Part shown: one piece after another, positions 1-6,938 of the stretch
Layout of the letters: each line of letters begins with the position of its first letter
How positions within the stretch are numbered: position 1 is the stretch's first letter
Origin: Acidimicrobiaceae bacterium
GTDB lineage: Bacteria > Actinomycetota > Acidimicrobiia > Acidimicrobiales > Ilumatobacteraceae
Assembly (NCBI GenBank): GCA_947490975.1
Contig: CANLHV010000044.1
Span: 1-8,847 of the forward strand
Reading direction: 5' to 3'
Length of the DNA: 8,847 nt
The notes under the pieces: generated by a model
What the model saw: the letters and a program-made list of their open reading frames with translations, nothing else
Database searches by the model: none
Told to the model about the DNA's origin: nothing
Translations under genes and position numbers: made by a program

Positions 1-257
1 AGCAACAGGCCCTCTTCGTGCGCCAAACGAGCCATCGCCCCACACAAAAATGCTTTCGTCGCGTACACAACTCGGTGCTTGCCGAACGCGCGAACTGCCT
101 CTTGGCATCGCGCGCGCAAATGTGCTTCGTCATAAACAAAAGCTGGCGTGCCAAATTTGTCGGCAAGTGTGATCAGATCACAGCCGCCAATCTCAAGATG
201 CCCGAGAGCGTTCGTCTTGGCCGAATCAGGCAATAAGTGTTTAGCGATGCGACTCAC
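1..257 (-). CDS. lysA: Diaminopimelate decarboxylase, N-terminal 85 residues (cut by window edge)
   Basis: LysA is a PLP enzyme that decarboxylates meso-diaminopimelate to L-lysine, the last step of lysine synthesis, in the cytoplasm. Only the first 85 codons are present; the full family length is well over 400 residues, so the C-terminal barrel and dimer-interface cysteine motif lie outside. Visible family marks are the early segment 'LADKFGTPAFVYDEAHLRAR' (31-50) and 'VVYATKAF' (63-70), whose lysine K68 is the expected PLP Schiff-base residue. The start is a GTG at 255-257. It overlaps the argS stop as GTGA and has a GGAG Shine-Dalgarno at 263-266 with a 5-nt spacer, so translation is probably coupled to argS. 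The argS-lysA order is common in actinobacteria. Family assignment is firm. An alanine-racemase-fold relative such as another group IV decarboxylase is possible, but the context argues for lysA. Confidence 0.93.
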   Translation of the reverse strand, partial: MSRIAKHLLPDSAKTNALGHLEIGGCDLITLADKFGTPAFVYDEAHLRARCQEAVRAFGKHRVVYATKAFLCGAMARLAHEEGLL

Positions 258-1993
258 ATCTGCTCCGGTGCTTCGATACCCAACACGTTAAGGCCCGCCT
301 GCATAACTCGCGCCGTCAAGTCACAAAGCATCAAGCGGCTCGTGCGCTCTGCATCAGTTTCTGCTTTCAACACTGGGCACTGCTCATAGAACGACGAGAA
401 ACTCGTCGCCAATTCATACAGATAAGTGCACAAACGATGCGGGCTGTATTTGTCAATTGTGTCCCAAAGCGCCGAATCAAATTGCAACACACGCATCGCC
501 AACTCGCGTTCAGCAGTATGGCTAATCACCGGCTCAAAACTTCGCACACTCGCTCGCTCGACATTAGCGCGACGAAAAATACTGCAAATTCGTGCGTGCG
601 CGTATTGCAAGTACGGCGCAGTATTGCCGTCAAACGACAACATCCGATCCCAATCAAATGTGTAATCCTTAATTCGGTCAGTCGACAAGTCGGCATATTT
701 CACAGCGCCAATGCCCACCGTGCGGGCAATCTTCGCTTTCGCCACATCAGAAAGTTCTGGGTTCTTCTCAGCAACTGCCGCCGCCGCGCGCTCAACTGAC
801 TCGGTCAACAAAGCGTCAAGTTTCACCGTCTCGCCGCTTCGCGTCTTCAACATTTTTTTATCGGCACCTAGAACATTGCCAAACGAAACATGCACCATCT
901 CTCGCGACGAATTCAACCAGCCCGCCTGTTTCGATACGGCTGCGACCATTTGCAAATGTTGTGCCTGTGGTGCGCCAACGACGTACAACAGTAAATCTGC
1001 GTTCAGTCTCTCGACGCGATCAATCACGCACGCAAGATCGCTCGTCGCATAGTTGTATCCACCGTCAGTTTTACGGATAATCAGCGGCAACGGTTGATTC
1101 TCGCGATTCACAAAACCTTCGGCAAACACGACCTCAGCCCCGTCGCTCGTCGTCAACATTTTCAATTTGCCAAGCCGTTCGACAACTTGTGGCAACAAGT
1201 TGTTATATGCACTTTCGCCCATGATGTCGGTGTCTTCAAGCAACACGCCGAGCGTGCGATAAATCATCTGAAAGTATCTTGTGCTCTCAGCAACGAGAAG
1301 TTTCCAAAGTCGCAGTGTCTCTGCATCGCCACCTTGCAATAACACGACTCGCGCCCTCGCCCGTGCTTGAAACTGCTCTGACTCGTCGAACTTCTTTCGC
1401 GCACTGCGATAAAACGAATCGAGGTCACCGACAGATAGTTCATTGGCGGCATGTGTCTCGCCCAAATCGACCAAATGTTCAATCAACATGCCAAACGGTG
1501 TTCCCCAATCGCCGACATGGTTTTCGCGCACAACCGTATTGCCGACGAACATCAACATTCGCACGAGCGCGTCGCCGATCACCGTCGATCGCAAATGTCC
1601 AACATGCATCTCTTTGGCCACATTCGGCGCCGAATAATCAATCACGATTTTGCGCGGCTTGGTCGCATTGCGCACACCGAGTTTCTCGCTCGCGCTCGAC
1701 GACATAAGTTCGCGTGCTAAAAACTCATTTTGAAAAGTTAAGTTGATGAACCCTGGGCCCGCCACTTGGGCGTCACTACAAATATCTTTAAGATCGGCAA
1801 CTTCAAGCACTTTTGTCGCCACATCACGCGGTGTCAACCCCATCGCTTTTGCAAGCGCGATCGAACCGTTTACCTGGGCATCGGCCCGATCGCTCGATCG
1901 CACAGCAGTATCAATGCCGTCTGCCTTGGCTCCTGCAACTTTGGCAAACGCAGCCGCAATGCGCTGCTCAACATAAACGATCGGATCTGCCAC
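254..1993 (-). CDS. argS: Arginyl-tRNA synthetase
   Basis: ArgS is the class I synthetase that charges tRNA(Arg) with arginine in the cytoplasm. With a GTG start at 1991-1993 the protein has 579 residues, the usual size. In that numbering the N-terminal Add1 tRNA-binding domain ends in 'AGPGFINL' (78-85). The ATP-site HIGH motif reads HVGH (130-133), followed by 'NHVGDWGTPFGML' (158-170). The KMSKS region reads 'KKMLKTRSG' (379-387). The DALR anticodon-binding domain begins near 'YLQYAHARICSIFRRA' (461-476). The frame stays open to a TTG at 2023, but that start lacks a Shine-Dalgarno. The GTG start makes the distance to AGPGFINL match that of E. coli ArgS as I recall it, so I chose GTG; it too lacks a convincing SD. 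The gene lies 74 nt after the nucleoside hydrolase and overlaps lysA by 4 nt. Function is certain; the exact start is less so. Confidence 0.96.
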   Translation of the reverse strand: MADPIVYVEQRIAAAFAKVAGAKADGIDTAVRSSDRADAQVNGSIALAKAMGLTPRDVATKVLEVADLKDICSDAQVAGPGFINLTFQNEFLARELMSSSASEKLGVRNATKPRKIVIDYSAPNVAKEMHVGHLRSTVIGDALVRMLMFVGNTVVRENHVGDWGTPFGMLIEHLVDLGETHAANELSVGDLDSFYRSARKKFDESEQFQARARARVVLLQGGDAETLRLWKLLVAESTRYFQMIYRTLGVLLEDTDIMGESAYNNLLPQVVERLGKLKMLTTSDGAEVVFAEGFVNRENQPLPLIIRKTDGGYNYATSDLACVIDRVERLNADLLLYVVGAPQAQHLQMVAAVSKQAGWLNSSREMVHVSFGNVLGADKKMLKTRSGETVKLDALLTESVERAAAAVAEKNPELSDVAKAKIARTVGIGAVKYADLSTDRIKDYTFDWDRMLSFDGNTAPYLQYAHARICSIFRRANVERASVRSFEPVISHTAERELAMRVLQFDSALWDTIDKYSPHRLCTYLYELATSFSSFYEQCPVLKAETDAERTSRLMLCDLTARVMQAGLNVLGIEAPEQM

Positions 1994-2027
1994 CCTTTCA
2001 TTGTTGCCGAGATTGCCCAACAAAACG

Positions 2028-2067
2028 CGCCGTATTTAGCGACACTATTTCTTACGCCGATTTAGCG
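2028..2067. repeat. Imperfect direct repeat in the gap before argS
   Basis: Two near-identical copies lie between the nucleoside hydrolase stop and argS. On the plus strand they read CGCCGTATTTAGCG (2028-2041) and CGCCGATTTAGCG (2055-2067). They differ by a single inserted base, and their starts are 27 bp apart. No hairpin explains the arrangement. It could be a tandem operator for argS-lysA or chance; no protein that would bind it can be named. Confidence 0.4.
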
Positions 2068-3000
2068 TTATGGGCAGGCGCGAATGGCGTCGACGATTGC
2101 ATCAAACGCCGCGTCGGCGTCAATGGTCTCAAGCACCTTCGTGTTGGCCTTGGCGCGCGAAACCACATGTCGATAGTCGATCACCGTCATGCCCCGTGTG
2201 ATCGCCCCATCAATTTCGACGGCAACATGCCGCTCGCTCGACTCAAAAAACTGCGGATGCGTCAACGCCAACACACTACAAACATCGTGCAAAGGTGCAC
2301 CTTCGAAGTCGTCGTGAAGCGATTTATACATCTTGCTAAAAAACTCAAGCAACCCCGCCAACTTCGGACCAACAACACTGTGAGCATTTCTCACCATCTC
2401 AATTCGCGCAGGGGTCGCCATTATCTGGTGGGTCAAATGCAAGCCACTCATCACGATCTTCGCACCCGAGTCAAAAACTGCCGACGCCGCCTCGGGGTCG
2501 CACCAAATATTAAATTCGGCCATCGCCGTACGATTGCCAAACCTGCCACCACCCATCAACGAAATACCAGAAATATTCTCGACCAAATCTGGCGCCACTC
2601 GCAGCGCCAACGCAATGTTCGTCAACGGCCCCGTAGGCACAAGCCACACACCCGGGTTCGCCCGCACGGTTTCAATAATGAAATGCACCGCATCGGTACC
2701 GTCAGCCGCTCGCGATGGCGCCGAAAAATTCGCGCCGTCCATTCCACTTTCGCCGTGAATATATGCAGCATGAATCGGCTCAGCCACTAACGGTCGACTC
2801 GCACCAGAGTGCAACTGCATTTTCGACGCCCCACAAAGATCAAGGATGACTCGGGCATTTTTAGTTGTTAAATCGAGCGGTGCGTTTCCCGCCACAGTCG
2901 TCACACCTAAGACTTCTGCAAACTTTGACGCAACGATTAATGCGAACGCGTCGTCATGCCCCGGATCACAATCCATGAGAACTTTCACTTTGCCCGCCAC
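2068..3000 (-). CDS. Inosine-uridine preferring nucleoside hydrolase family protein
   Basis: This cytoplasmic enzyme family (IUNH / RihA-B-C type) cleaves the N-glycosidic bond of ribonucleosides to give ribose and free base, using a bound Ca2+. The 310-residue length is typical. The family fingerprint is complete: the N-terminal Asp cluster 'DCDPGHDDA' (10-18), the 'VAGN' segment (36-39), 'PTGPLTNIA' (122-130), 'EFNIWCDPEAA' (162-172) and the C-terminal 'PLHDV' (236-240). H238 and D239 match the catalytic His and Ca2+-ligand Asp. The start is GTG at 2998-3000 with a weak GGTGA SD about 8 nt upstream. It begins 35 nt after the dppF stop with no convincing terminator between, so it is probably the last gene of the transporter transcript. 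Substrate preference (purine, pyrimidine or both) cannot be read from the sequence. No signal peptide is visible. Confidence 0.93.
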   Translation of the reverse strand: MAGKVKVLMDCDPGHDDAFALIVASKFAEVLGVTTVAGNAPLDLTTKNARVILDLCGASKMQLHSGASRPLVAEPIHAAYIHGESGMDGANFSAPSRAADGTDAVHFIIETVRANPGVWLVPTGPLTNIALALRVAPDLVENISGISLMGGGRFGNRTAMAEFNIWCDPEAASAVFDSGAKIVMSGLHLTHQIMATPARIEMVRNAHSVVGPKLAGLLEFFSKMYKSLHDDFEGAPLHDVCSVLALTHPQFFESSERHVAVEIDGAITRGMTVIDYRHVVSRAKANTKVLETIDADAAFDAIVDAIRACP

Positions 3001-3035
3001 TAAACACTCACCGTCAACTCGTTAGTCGACGAAGA

Positions 3036-4025
3036 CTAAACAATTGGGTGATGACAAGCAACGAATTGGCCTGGCGCAACCTCTTGCAATTGCGGTTCTT
3101 GTTCTGCGCAGCGCACAGAAGCCGCATGGCATCGAGTTCTGAAACGACAACCCGAGGGTGGGTTCATCGGCGATGGTGGCTCGCCCTGAAGCAACTCTGT
3201 TTTTCTCTGTCGCGTTGGGTCAGCGATCGGCACCGAGTCAAGCAACGCTTTGGTGTAATGATGCGCAGGTTTCGAGTACAAGGCATCTGGTGCCGCAACT
3301 TCGCAAATCTTGCCTAGATACATCACCATCACGCGATTGCTCACGGCTTTGACAACGGCCAAGTCATGTGAAATGAAAACCATCGTCAAACCGAATTGGT
3401 CTTTCATATCTTGTAGCAAGTTCAAAATCTGTGCTTGGATACTCACGTCTAGCGCCGAAACCGGCTCGTCACAGATCAACATTCGAGGGTCAAGCGCGAG
3501 CGCGCGAGCAATGCTGATGCGCTGACACTGACCGCCTGAAAATTCATATGAGCGACGGTTCAAAACCAGCTCTGGCTCAAGACCAACATTGTTCAGCAAG
3601 TTGTTGATGCGCTCGTCGCGTTCGGCTCGTGTGCCACGACCCCAAATCTCAAGTGGTTCATCGATCAACTGATGCACAGTCATTCGCGGGTCAAGAGACG
3701 AAATCGGATCTTGAAAGATCATCTGCATCGAAGTTCGCGCTGAACGCAAATTTTCTTTTGGCAAAAGTGTCAAATCGGTACCATCAAGCACGACCTCACC
3801 AGAATTTGGCGGCGGAAGTTGCAACACAGCACGAGCCAAAGTTGTCTTGCCACAGCCAGACTCACCAACGATTGCCAAAGTTTCGCCTCTGATTACGTCG
3901 AAACTTAAACCCGATACCGCTTTAACAATTTTGTCTTTGGCGACACGAAACTCAACGGTCAAATCACGCACGGTCAACACCGCATCAACAGTGTTACGCA
4001 TATGAGCGGTGCCCGAACCAGCCAT
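3036..4025 (-). CDS. dppF: Dipeptide/oligopeptide ABC importer, second ATP-binding subunit (DppF/OppF type)
   Basis: This is one of the two cytoplasmic ATPases that drive the importer. I start it at the ATG at 4023-4025, giving 329 residues; that ATG forms TAATG with the dppD stop and follows a GGGGTGG Shine-Dalgarno. An in-frame ATG at 4055 has no SD and would add ten residues overlapping dppD. In the 329-residue numbering, Walker A is GESGCGKT (54-61), the Q-loop Q105 lies in 'FQDP', the signature is 'FSGGQCQR' (162-169), Walker B ends in D186-E187 followed by the D-loop 'SALD', and the switch histidine is H220. The C-terminal oligopeptide/dipeptide transporter tail carries cysteines 293, 299, 306 and 324. 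In the signature, Cys replaces the usual Arg after SGGQ, a change outside the catalytic core. Substrate is not determined by this subunit, so the Dpp name is at family level. Confidence 0.93.
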   Translation of the reverse strand: MAGSGTAHMRNTVDAVLTVRDLTVEFRVAKDKIVKAVSGLSFDVIRGETLAIVGESGCGKTTLARAVLQLPPPNSGEVVLDGTDLTLLPKENLRSARTSMQMIFQDPISSLDPRMTVHQLIDEPLEIWGRGTRAERDERINNLLNNVGLEPELVLNRRSYEFSGGQCQRISIARALALDPRMLICDEPVSALDVSIQAQILNLLQDMKDQFGLTMVFISHDLAVVKAVSNRVMVMYLGKICEVAAPDALYSKPAHHYTKALLDSVPIADPTRQRKTELLQGEPPSPMNPPSGCRFRTRCHAASVRCAEQEPQLQEVAPGQFVACHHPIV

Positions 4026-5002
4026 TACAACGCCACCCCGATCGGAAACCAGCATCGATAAAGATGACCATCAGGGTCTTTCTTCAATTCTGGGTGCTCT
4101 TTATGGCACTTTTCTTGTGCATATTTGCAGCGCGGTGCAAAACTGCAACCTGCACCTCTGTCAGTTGGGTTTGGCAATCGCCCGGCAATGACCGCCAGAC
4201 GTGTACCCGACTTGTGATCAACTTTCGGAATCGATTCGAGCAGTGCCTCGGTATACGGCATTCGCATATCTGCAAAAAGTTTGGTTGTTGGCGCATACTC
4301 GACAACTTCGCCAGCATACATAACTGCTACATAGTCAGTGTTGCCCGCGACCACGCCCAAGTCGTGCGTCACCAGAACCATCGACATCTGCAAATCTTCA
4401 CGCAGTTCACGCAACAACTGCAAAATTTGTGCTTGCACCGTTACGTCGAGTGCAGTTGTTGGCTCATCAGCAAATAGAAGTTTTGGATTACATGCGATTG
4501 CGATTGCAATCATCACGCGCTGACGCATGCCACCTGATAATTGATATGGAAACGACTTCAATATGGCCGCTGCATTCGGTATGCGCACAAGTTCAAGCAA
4601 CTCTTTGCTACGTACCAAAGCGTCTTCTTTGCTCATTCCAAGTCGCACACGCAAGCCCTCCGACAATTGCGAGCCGATTCTGCGCACAGGGTTCAAAGCA
4701 GTCATTGGATCTTGAAAGATCATCGCCATGCCTGAGCCAAAGAGATTGCGAACTTCTTCTTTGCTCATGGCAGTTAACTCGTGGCCGTCAAAAACGACCG
4801 TGCCCGAACGTTTCACATTGCTGCCTTGCAGCAAACCCATCGCAGCCCGGCACATCACGGTCTTTCCGCTACCAGATTCACCGACAACGCCTACGCTCGT
4901 GCCAGCAGGTATCTCGATGTCTACACCACGCACTGCTTCAAGCGAACCGCGTGGTGTGTCGAAATTGATCGACATGTTTTTGACACTCAATAACGAACTC
5001 AT
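4025..5002 (-). CDS. dppD: Dipeptide/oligopeptide ABC importer, first ATP-binding subunit (DppD/OppD type)
   Basis: This is the partner ATPase of the importer, 325 residues, cytoplasmic and expected to pair with the following ATPase. Walker A is GESGSGKT (41-48), the Q-loop is Q97 in 'FQDPMTALNP', the signature is 'LSGGMRQR' (155-162), Walker B ends in D179-E180 with the D-loop 'TALD', and the switch histidine is H213. The C-terminal tail has the cysteine pattern C286-x5-C292-x6-C299-x17-C317. Such a tail in DppD/OppD proteins is reported to hold an iron-sulfur cluster. The ATG at 5000-5002 overlaps the dppC stop as ATGA, and a GTGAGG Shine-Dalgarno sits 7 nt upstream, so the start is well supported. 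All ATPase residues are intact, so a working nucleotide-binding domain is expected. Confidence 0.95.
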   Translation of the reverse strand: MSSLLSVKNMSINFDTPRGSLEAVRGVDIEIPAGTSVGVVGESGSGKTVMCRAAMGLLQGSNVKRSGTVVFDGHELTAMSKEEVRNLFGSGMAMIFQDPMTALNPVRRIGSQLSEGLRVRLGMSKEDALVRSKELLELVRIPNAAAILKSFPYQLSGGMRQRVMIAIAIACNPKLLFADEPTTALDVTVQAQILQLLRELREDLQMSMVLVTHDLGVVAGNTDYVAVMYAGEVVEYAPTTKLFADMRMPYTEALLESIPKVDHKSGTRLAVIAGRLPNPTDRGAGCSFAPRCKYAQEKCHKEHPELKKDPDGHLYRCWFPIGVAL

Positions 5003-5850
5003 ACTTTGGCCTCACGACTGTCGAGTTTTGAACGCACGACGTCGCCGAGATGGTTCGTCGAAATTACAGTAAGTGCCAAAAAGACAATCGGCACATACAA
5101 AACGTGTGGTGCATATTCAAGATCGTTACGACCACGTGCAATCATGCCACCCCAACTCGCACCGTCAGGTATGCCAACACCCAAAATTGAAAGCGACGCT
5201 TCGGCAATAATCACGACGCCCACTGCTAAGAACGCGACGGCAATCAATGCAGGCAAAACATTGGGCACAATGTGTCGCAAAATAATCTTTGAATCTTTCA
5301 TGCCCATACTTCGGGCAGCGGTCACAAATTCGCGACCCGACCACGACAGCGTTGCGCCTCGCGCAATTCGGCCCAAAATCGGAATCAGCACAATCGTCAA
5401 CGAAATAATCAAGACCATTACTCTGCGCCAAGTGGGCACTGCTTGATTGATGTCGACATTCGTTGCCAAAACTGAAACCAGCGCCAATGCCAAAACTAAG
5501 TTCGGCACCGAAAGACCAACATTAAACACTGTCACCATCACTGTGTCGATCTTGCCGCGCAAATACGCAGCCAAGATGCCGAGAACGCTGCCGATAAAGC
5601 CACCAAGACCAACCGCGGCAATTGCAATAAAAATAGACATCCGAGTGCCCGCCACAGCCGATGACAGCAAGTCATAGCCGTTGCTATCTGTGCCTAACAA
5701 GTGACCGCTTGAAAACAAACCGACTTCAAGGTCGTCTTCAAAGACAAAATTCCATGGTTTGAAAGGCAACAACCAACCAAACAACGAGAAGAACATCATC
5801 AGACCGAGCCAGCCGATTGCAAACCAAGTCGGCTTCGTGAACTTACGCAT
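4999..5850 (-). CDS. dppC: Dipeptide/oligopeptide ABC importer permease, DppC/OppC type
   Basis: This is the second integral-membrane subunit of the importer, 283 residues. After a short basic N-terminus there is a first membrane helix (about 10-30), an extracytoplasmic segment with 'HLLGTDSNGYDLLSS' (50-64) typical of the family, then a BPD_transp_1 core with further helices near 72-96, 113-130, 145-161, 199-222 and 250-268. The cytoplasmic EAA loop that docks onto the ATPases is 'EFVTAARSMGMKDSKIILRH' (174-193), ending in 'IVPN'. The ATG at 5848-5850 has a GGAGAG Shine-Dalgarno and overlaps the dppB stop by 8 nt, so it is translated in step with dppB. The OppC-type N-terminal helix and TDSNGYD motif separate it clearly from the B subunit. 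Confidence 0.95.
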   Translation of the reverse strand: MRKFTKPTWFAIGWLGLMMFFSLFGWLLPFKPWNFVFEDDLEVGLFSSGHLLGTDSNGYDLLSSAVAGTRMSIFIAIAAVGLGGFIGSVLGILAAYLRGKIDTVMVTVFNVGLSVPNLVLALALVSVLATNVDINQAVPTWRRVMVLIISLTIVLIPILGRIARGATLSWSGREFVTAARSMGMKDSKIILRHIVPNVLPALIAVAFLAVGVVIIAEASLSILGVGIPDGASWGGMIARGRNDLEYAPHVLYVPIVFLALTVISTNHLGDVVRSKLDSREAKV

Positions 5851-6808
5851 TTACTCTCCGATCTCGCGTTCGCGGATCAACAAAACCTGAACCGACGTCT
5901 ACAACAAGATTGAAAAACACGTAAAACAAAGCGATAACAGCAACGGTTGACTGCAATGCAATATATTGTCGTCCGCCAATCGCGGCAAATACTTCAAAGC
6001 CGATGCCGTATGTTGCGAAAATACTTTCGATAACGATCGCGCCACCGATTAAAGCACCCATGCTTAATGCTGCCGACGTCAAAAGAGTCATGCTCGACGG
6101 CCGCAAAACGTGACGCCACAAAATGCGGCGATCGCTCAAGCCTTTTGACGCCGCCATCGTCACATAGTCTTCGCGCAACGCAGCAATCATGTCGGCGCGC
6201 AACAAGCGTGTGTAAGTCGCGATAAGCCCGAGGCTCAAACTGATCACAGGCATAATCATGTGTTTGAGGTGCTCCCAGTAGCCCTCGGCAATCGGTACGT
6301 AACCGAGTGTTGGAAGCCACGCAAACTTAACGCCAACAAAAATAACTAGCAGTAGTGCAATCGCAAAATTCGGCACCGACGAGAGCGCAAACAACGAATT
6401 GCTTATAATCTTGTCAGCTCGGCGACCCGCGCGATATGCCGAGAGAACACCAAGTGGTACCGCAATCACAAGCGACAAAATTTGGGTGTAAACCATCAGC
6501 AGCAACGACCGCGGCATAGCTTGCTTTAAGTGATCTGAAACTTCTTCGGTGCCACCCGAAAAATAGATCTTGCCAAAGTCGCCTTGCACAAAATTGCCAA
6601 GCCATTGCAAGTAGTAACCAATCGGCCCCTTGTCAAAGCCAAGTTCAGCGCGCAAAATTTCACGTTCGCCTTCACTTGAAGCAGGCAACAAAATCGTCGC
6701 CAGGTCGACAGGTACCAAACGAAGCAATAACGAAACACCGAAAGTAACAAGAAGCAAAACGATTAGCAGTTGCGCAATTCTCTGCAACCAAAAACTTATC
6801 CTCGACAC
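5843..6808 (-). CDS. dppB: Dipeptide/oligopeptide ABC importer permease, DppB/OppB type
   Basis: This is the first integral-membrane subunit, 321 residues. Helix one (about 10-31) ends in 'LLLRLVPVD', a family hallmark. It is followed by an external region with 'ELGFDKGPIGYYLQWLGNFVQGDFG' (55-79). The BPD_transp_1 core has helices near 100-125, 137-165, 184-200, 238-262 and 286-308. The EAA loop is 'DYVTMAASKGLSDRRILWRH' (214-233), followed by 'VLRP', the coupling segment for the ATPases. The start is GTG at 6806-6808 with a strong GAGGGG Shine-Dalgarno (6814-6819) and a 5-nt spacer. It opens the four-gene block B-C-D-F, 130 nt behind the binding-protein gene and separated from it by a terminator. 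Family assignment is firm; the transported substrate is not shown by this subunit. Confidence 0.95.
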   Translation of the reverse strand: MSRISFWLQRIAQLLIVLLLVTFGVSLLLRLVPVDLATILLPASSEGEREILRAELGFDKGPIGYYLQWLGNFVQGDFGKIYFSGGTEEVSDHLKQAMPRSLLLMVYTQILSLVIAVPLGVLSAYRAGRRADKIISNSLFALSSVPNFAIALLLVIFVGVKFAWLPTLGYVPIAEGYWEHLKHMIMPVISLSLGLIATYTRLLRADMIAALREDYVTMAASKGLSDRRILWRHVLRPSSMTLLTSAALSMGALIGGAIVIESIFATYGIGFEVFAAIGGRQYIALQSTVAVIALFYVFFNLVVDVGSGFVDPRTRDRRVNA

Positions 6809-6851
6809 CGGTTCCCCTCGTTTTTAATTGTCTCTGGTTATCGCTCAGAGC

Positions 6852-6881
6852 AGGCTAGACGAGAACTCATCAAGTCGGCAA
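6852..6881 (-). promoter_or_regulatory. Candidate internal promoter before dppB
   Basis: On the minus strand, TTGCCG (6876-6881) is followed after 18 nt by TAGCCT (6852-6857). This fits a loose -35 and the actinobacterial TAnnnT form of the -10. It lies between the binding-protein terminator and the dppB ribosome binding site, where a second promoter would let the B-C-D-F block be made independently. The match is weak, and terminator read-through alone could supply the transcript. Confidence 0.28.
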
Positions 6882-6924
6882 CTAAACAAAATGGGCGGTA
6901 GCGCTTACGCACTACCGCCCATTT
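6881..6924 (-). terminator. Rho-independent terminator after the solute-binding protein gene
   Basis: A 13-bp inverted repeat pairs 6889-6901 with 6912-6924 around a 10-nt loop. The stem is GC-rich (TGGGCGGTAG core). On the minus strand it is followed by a T-rich run, ATTTTGTTTAG. It starts 14 nt after the binding-protein stop codon, so it acts on transcripts of that gene, either ending them or letting only part through to dppB. Confidence 0.9.
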
Positions 6925-6938
6925 AAATTAACTACGAA

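Noticed and set aside
18..236. Plus-strand frame of 72 codons at the left edge
   Set aside because: The minus strand here encodes the conserved start of LysA with its PLP-lysine motif and a proper ribosome binding site.
824..847. ArgS has KMLKT where class I synthetases show KMSKS, considered as a defect
   Set aside because: The second signature is variable in arginyl-tRNA synthetases, and the surrounding sequence is otherwise normal.
1813..2790. Plus-strand open frame of 325 codons antisense to argS and the nucleoside hydrolase
   Set aside because: It covers parts of two well-supported genes on the other strand. Its translation is rich in His, Arg, Gln and Cys with no recognisable domain, as expected of an antisense shadow.
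3021..3041. Small inverted repeat (TTAGTC / GACTAA, 6-nt loop) over the dppF stop codon, considered as a terminator
   Set aside because: The stem is short and AT-rich and no T-run follows on the minus strand, so it is unlikely to terminate transcription.
3518..3541. Cys instead of Arg in the ABC signature of the second ATPase (FSGGQCQR)
   Set aside because: The SGGQ core and all catalytic residues are intact, so a functional effect cannot be supported. Phe for Leu at the first position is common in this subfamily.
5006..5446. Plus-strand frame of 146 codons antisense to dppC
   Set aside because: It lies wholly within a clear permease gene and its product shows no domain or plausible start signal.
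6834..6852. CTCTG / CAGAG inverted repeat in the dppB leader
   Set aside because: Five base pairs with a 9-nt loop is within chance expectation and it has no associated tail or known motif.
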